Positions 42,812 through 42,906 of a DNA stretch of 42,906 bases are shown piece after piece; the stretch's first letter is position 1; every line of letters starts with the position of its first letter. The DNA lies in NCBI GenBank assembly GCA_012839605.1, contig DUNA01000012.1:1-42906 (forward strand), given 5' to 3'. The notes under the pieces were generated by a model. It saw only the letters and a program-made list of their open reading frames with translations. It was not told where the DNA came from and ran no database searches. The translations under genes were made by a program, and so were the position numbers. This stretch comes from Bacteroidales bacterium (lineage in GTDB: Bacteria > Bacteroidota > Bacteroidia > Bacteroidales > UBA932).

Positions 42812-42906
42812 ATGAGAAAACAAAGAACACATTACGGCAAAGCATTCAAAGAGAATGCGGTCAAATTAAGTTTAGAGCGCAAGAACGTATCTGAACTTGC
42901 CCAGGA
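42812..42906 (+). CDS. Transposase OrfA, N-terminal fragment
   Basis: The first 31 codons read MRKQRTHYGKAFKENAVKLS and then LERKNVSELAQ. This is the start of an HTH_Tnp_1/IS3-type OrfA: the pattern basic-YxxxFKxxAVxL followed by an N-V-S-x-L-A recognition-helix region is typical. In this family OrfA binds DNA and a programmed frameshift joins it to the DDE integrase OrfB, but both lie beyond the window. The gene is incomplete because the window ends here, not because it is broken. Confidence 0.78.
   Translation, partial: MRKQRTHYGKAFKENAVKLSLERKNVSELAQ

Larger units (their letters stand above)
42771..42906 (+). mobile_element. Left end of an insertion sequence, probably IS3-type (cut by window end)
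   Basis: About 7 bp after the usher-like stop, TGGGACACAGAGTT begins what looks like the left terminal repeat of an insertion sequence, and a transposase OrfA start follows at 42812. The exact terminus, target duplication and right end cannot be seen. The sequence stops inside the element, as expected when a repeated element breaks an assembly. Confidence 0.6.

Noticed and set aside
1-42906. CRISPR arrays, rRNA or tRNA genes, prophage or restriction/defence genes
   Set aside because: I looked for them and saw none. The only RNA gene I can support is tmRNA; no regular short repeats or defence motifs were found. A covariance-model search was not possible.

Overview
The window reads as a compact stretch of a Bacteroidales (Bacteroidota) chromosome. 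The family cannot be fixed from sequence alone. Three things support this. The order gpsA-pgi and the block rng / small basic ribosomal-type protein / HU / mutY are familiar from Bacteroidales. Promoters match the Bacteroidota -7 consensus TAnnTTTG, and Shine-Dalgarno sequences are essentially absent. The tmRNA encodes a tag ending in NYALAA. Genes are tightly packed, with 4-11 bp translational overlaps within operons and several convergent gene ends that overlap outright (57, 43, 9 and 4 bp).

Layout. 1-1561: nicotinate salvage (pncB, preceded by a rearranged start of a nicotinamidase-like gene; positions 1-100 look like a fold-back junction). 1633-3981: gpsA and pgi. 3925-7836 (minus): operon pdxA-rnhA-GH2 beta-galactosidase lipoprotein. 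7893-10001: recG. 10010-11294 (minus): yicC and a small lipoprotein. 11361-13073: glnS. 13070-15091 (minus): HU, a 29-residue basic protein and RNase E/G. 15222-17752: mutY and a one-POTRA outer-membrane barrel. 17820-20882: lon and ung. 20943-21419: coaD. 21427-24467: a thioredoxin-fold protein and a divergent UbiD. 24425-26014 (minus): lnt. 26070-26723: a LysE-type exporter. 26749-27146: tmRNA, followed after a single base by a lipoprotein gene, an AddB-like nuclease and a PgpH-like HD phosphohydrolase. 32704-35430 (minus): a LytS-type kinase, LytTR regulator and menA operon. 35688-38615 (minus): an M16 protease. 38696-39391: a YugP-type metallopeptidase. 39480-42764: a secreted pilin-like protein and a fimbrial-usher-like outer-membrane protein. 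42771 to the end: the start of an insertion sequence.

Most of the window is housekeeping: NAD and PLP supply, glycolysis and lipid precursors, DNA repair, RNA processing, envelope biogenesis and proteolysis. The most interesting signals are regulatory or concern altered active sites. They are: a promoter nested inside a terminator hairpin between pilin-like and usher-like genes; a LytTR-type direct repeat placed above the promoter of its own kinase-regulator-menA operon, with a terminator-like leader; back-to-back -7 boxes with the same 13-bp spacing at three divergent gene pairs; a MutY with Glu at the catalytic Asp position; a UbiD homologue lacking cofactor ligands; and an ORF that begins 2 nt after the tmRNA 3' end. 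Protein families were assigned by recognition only; no database search was run.
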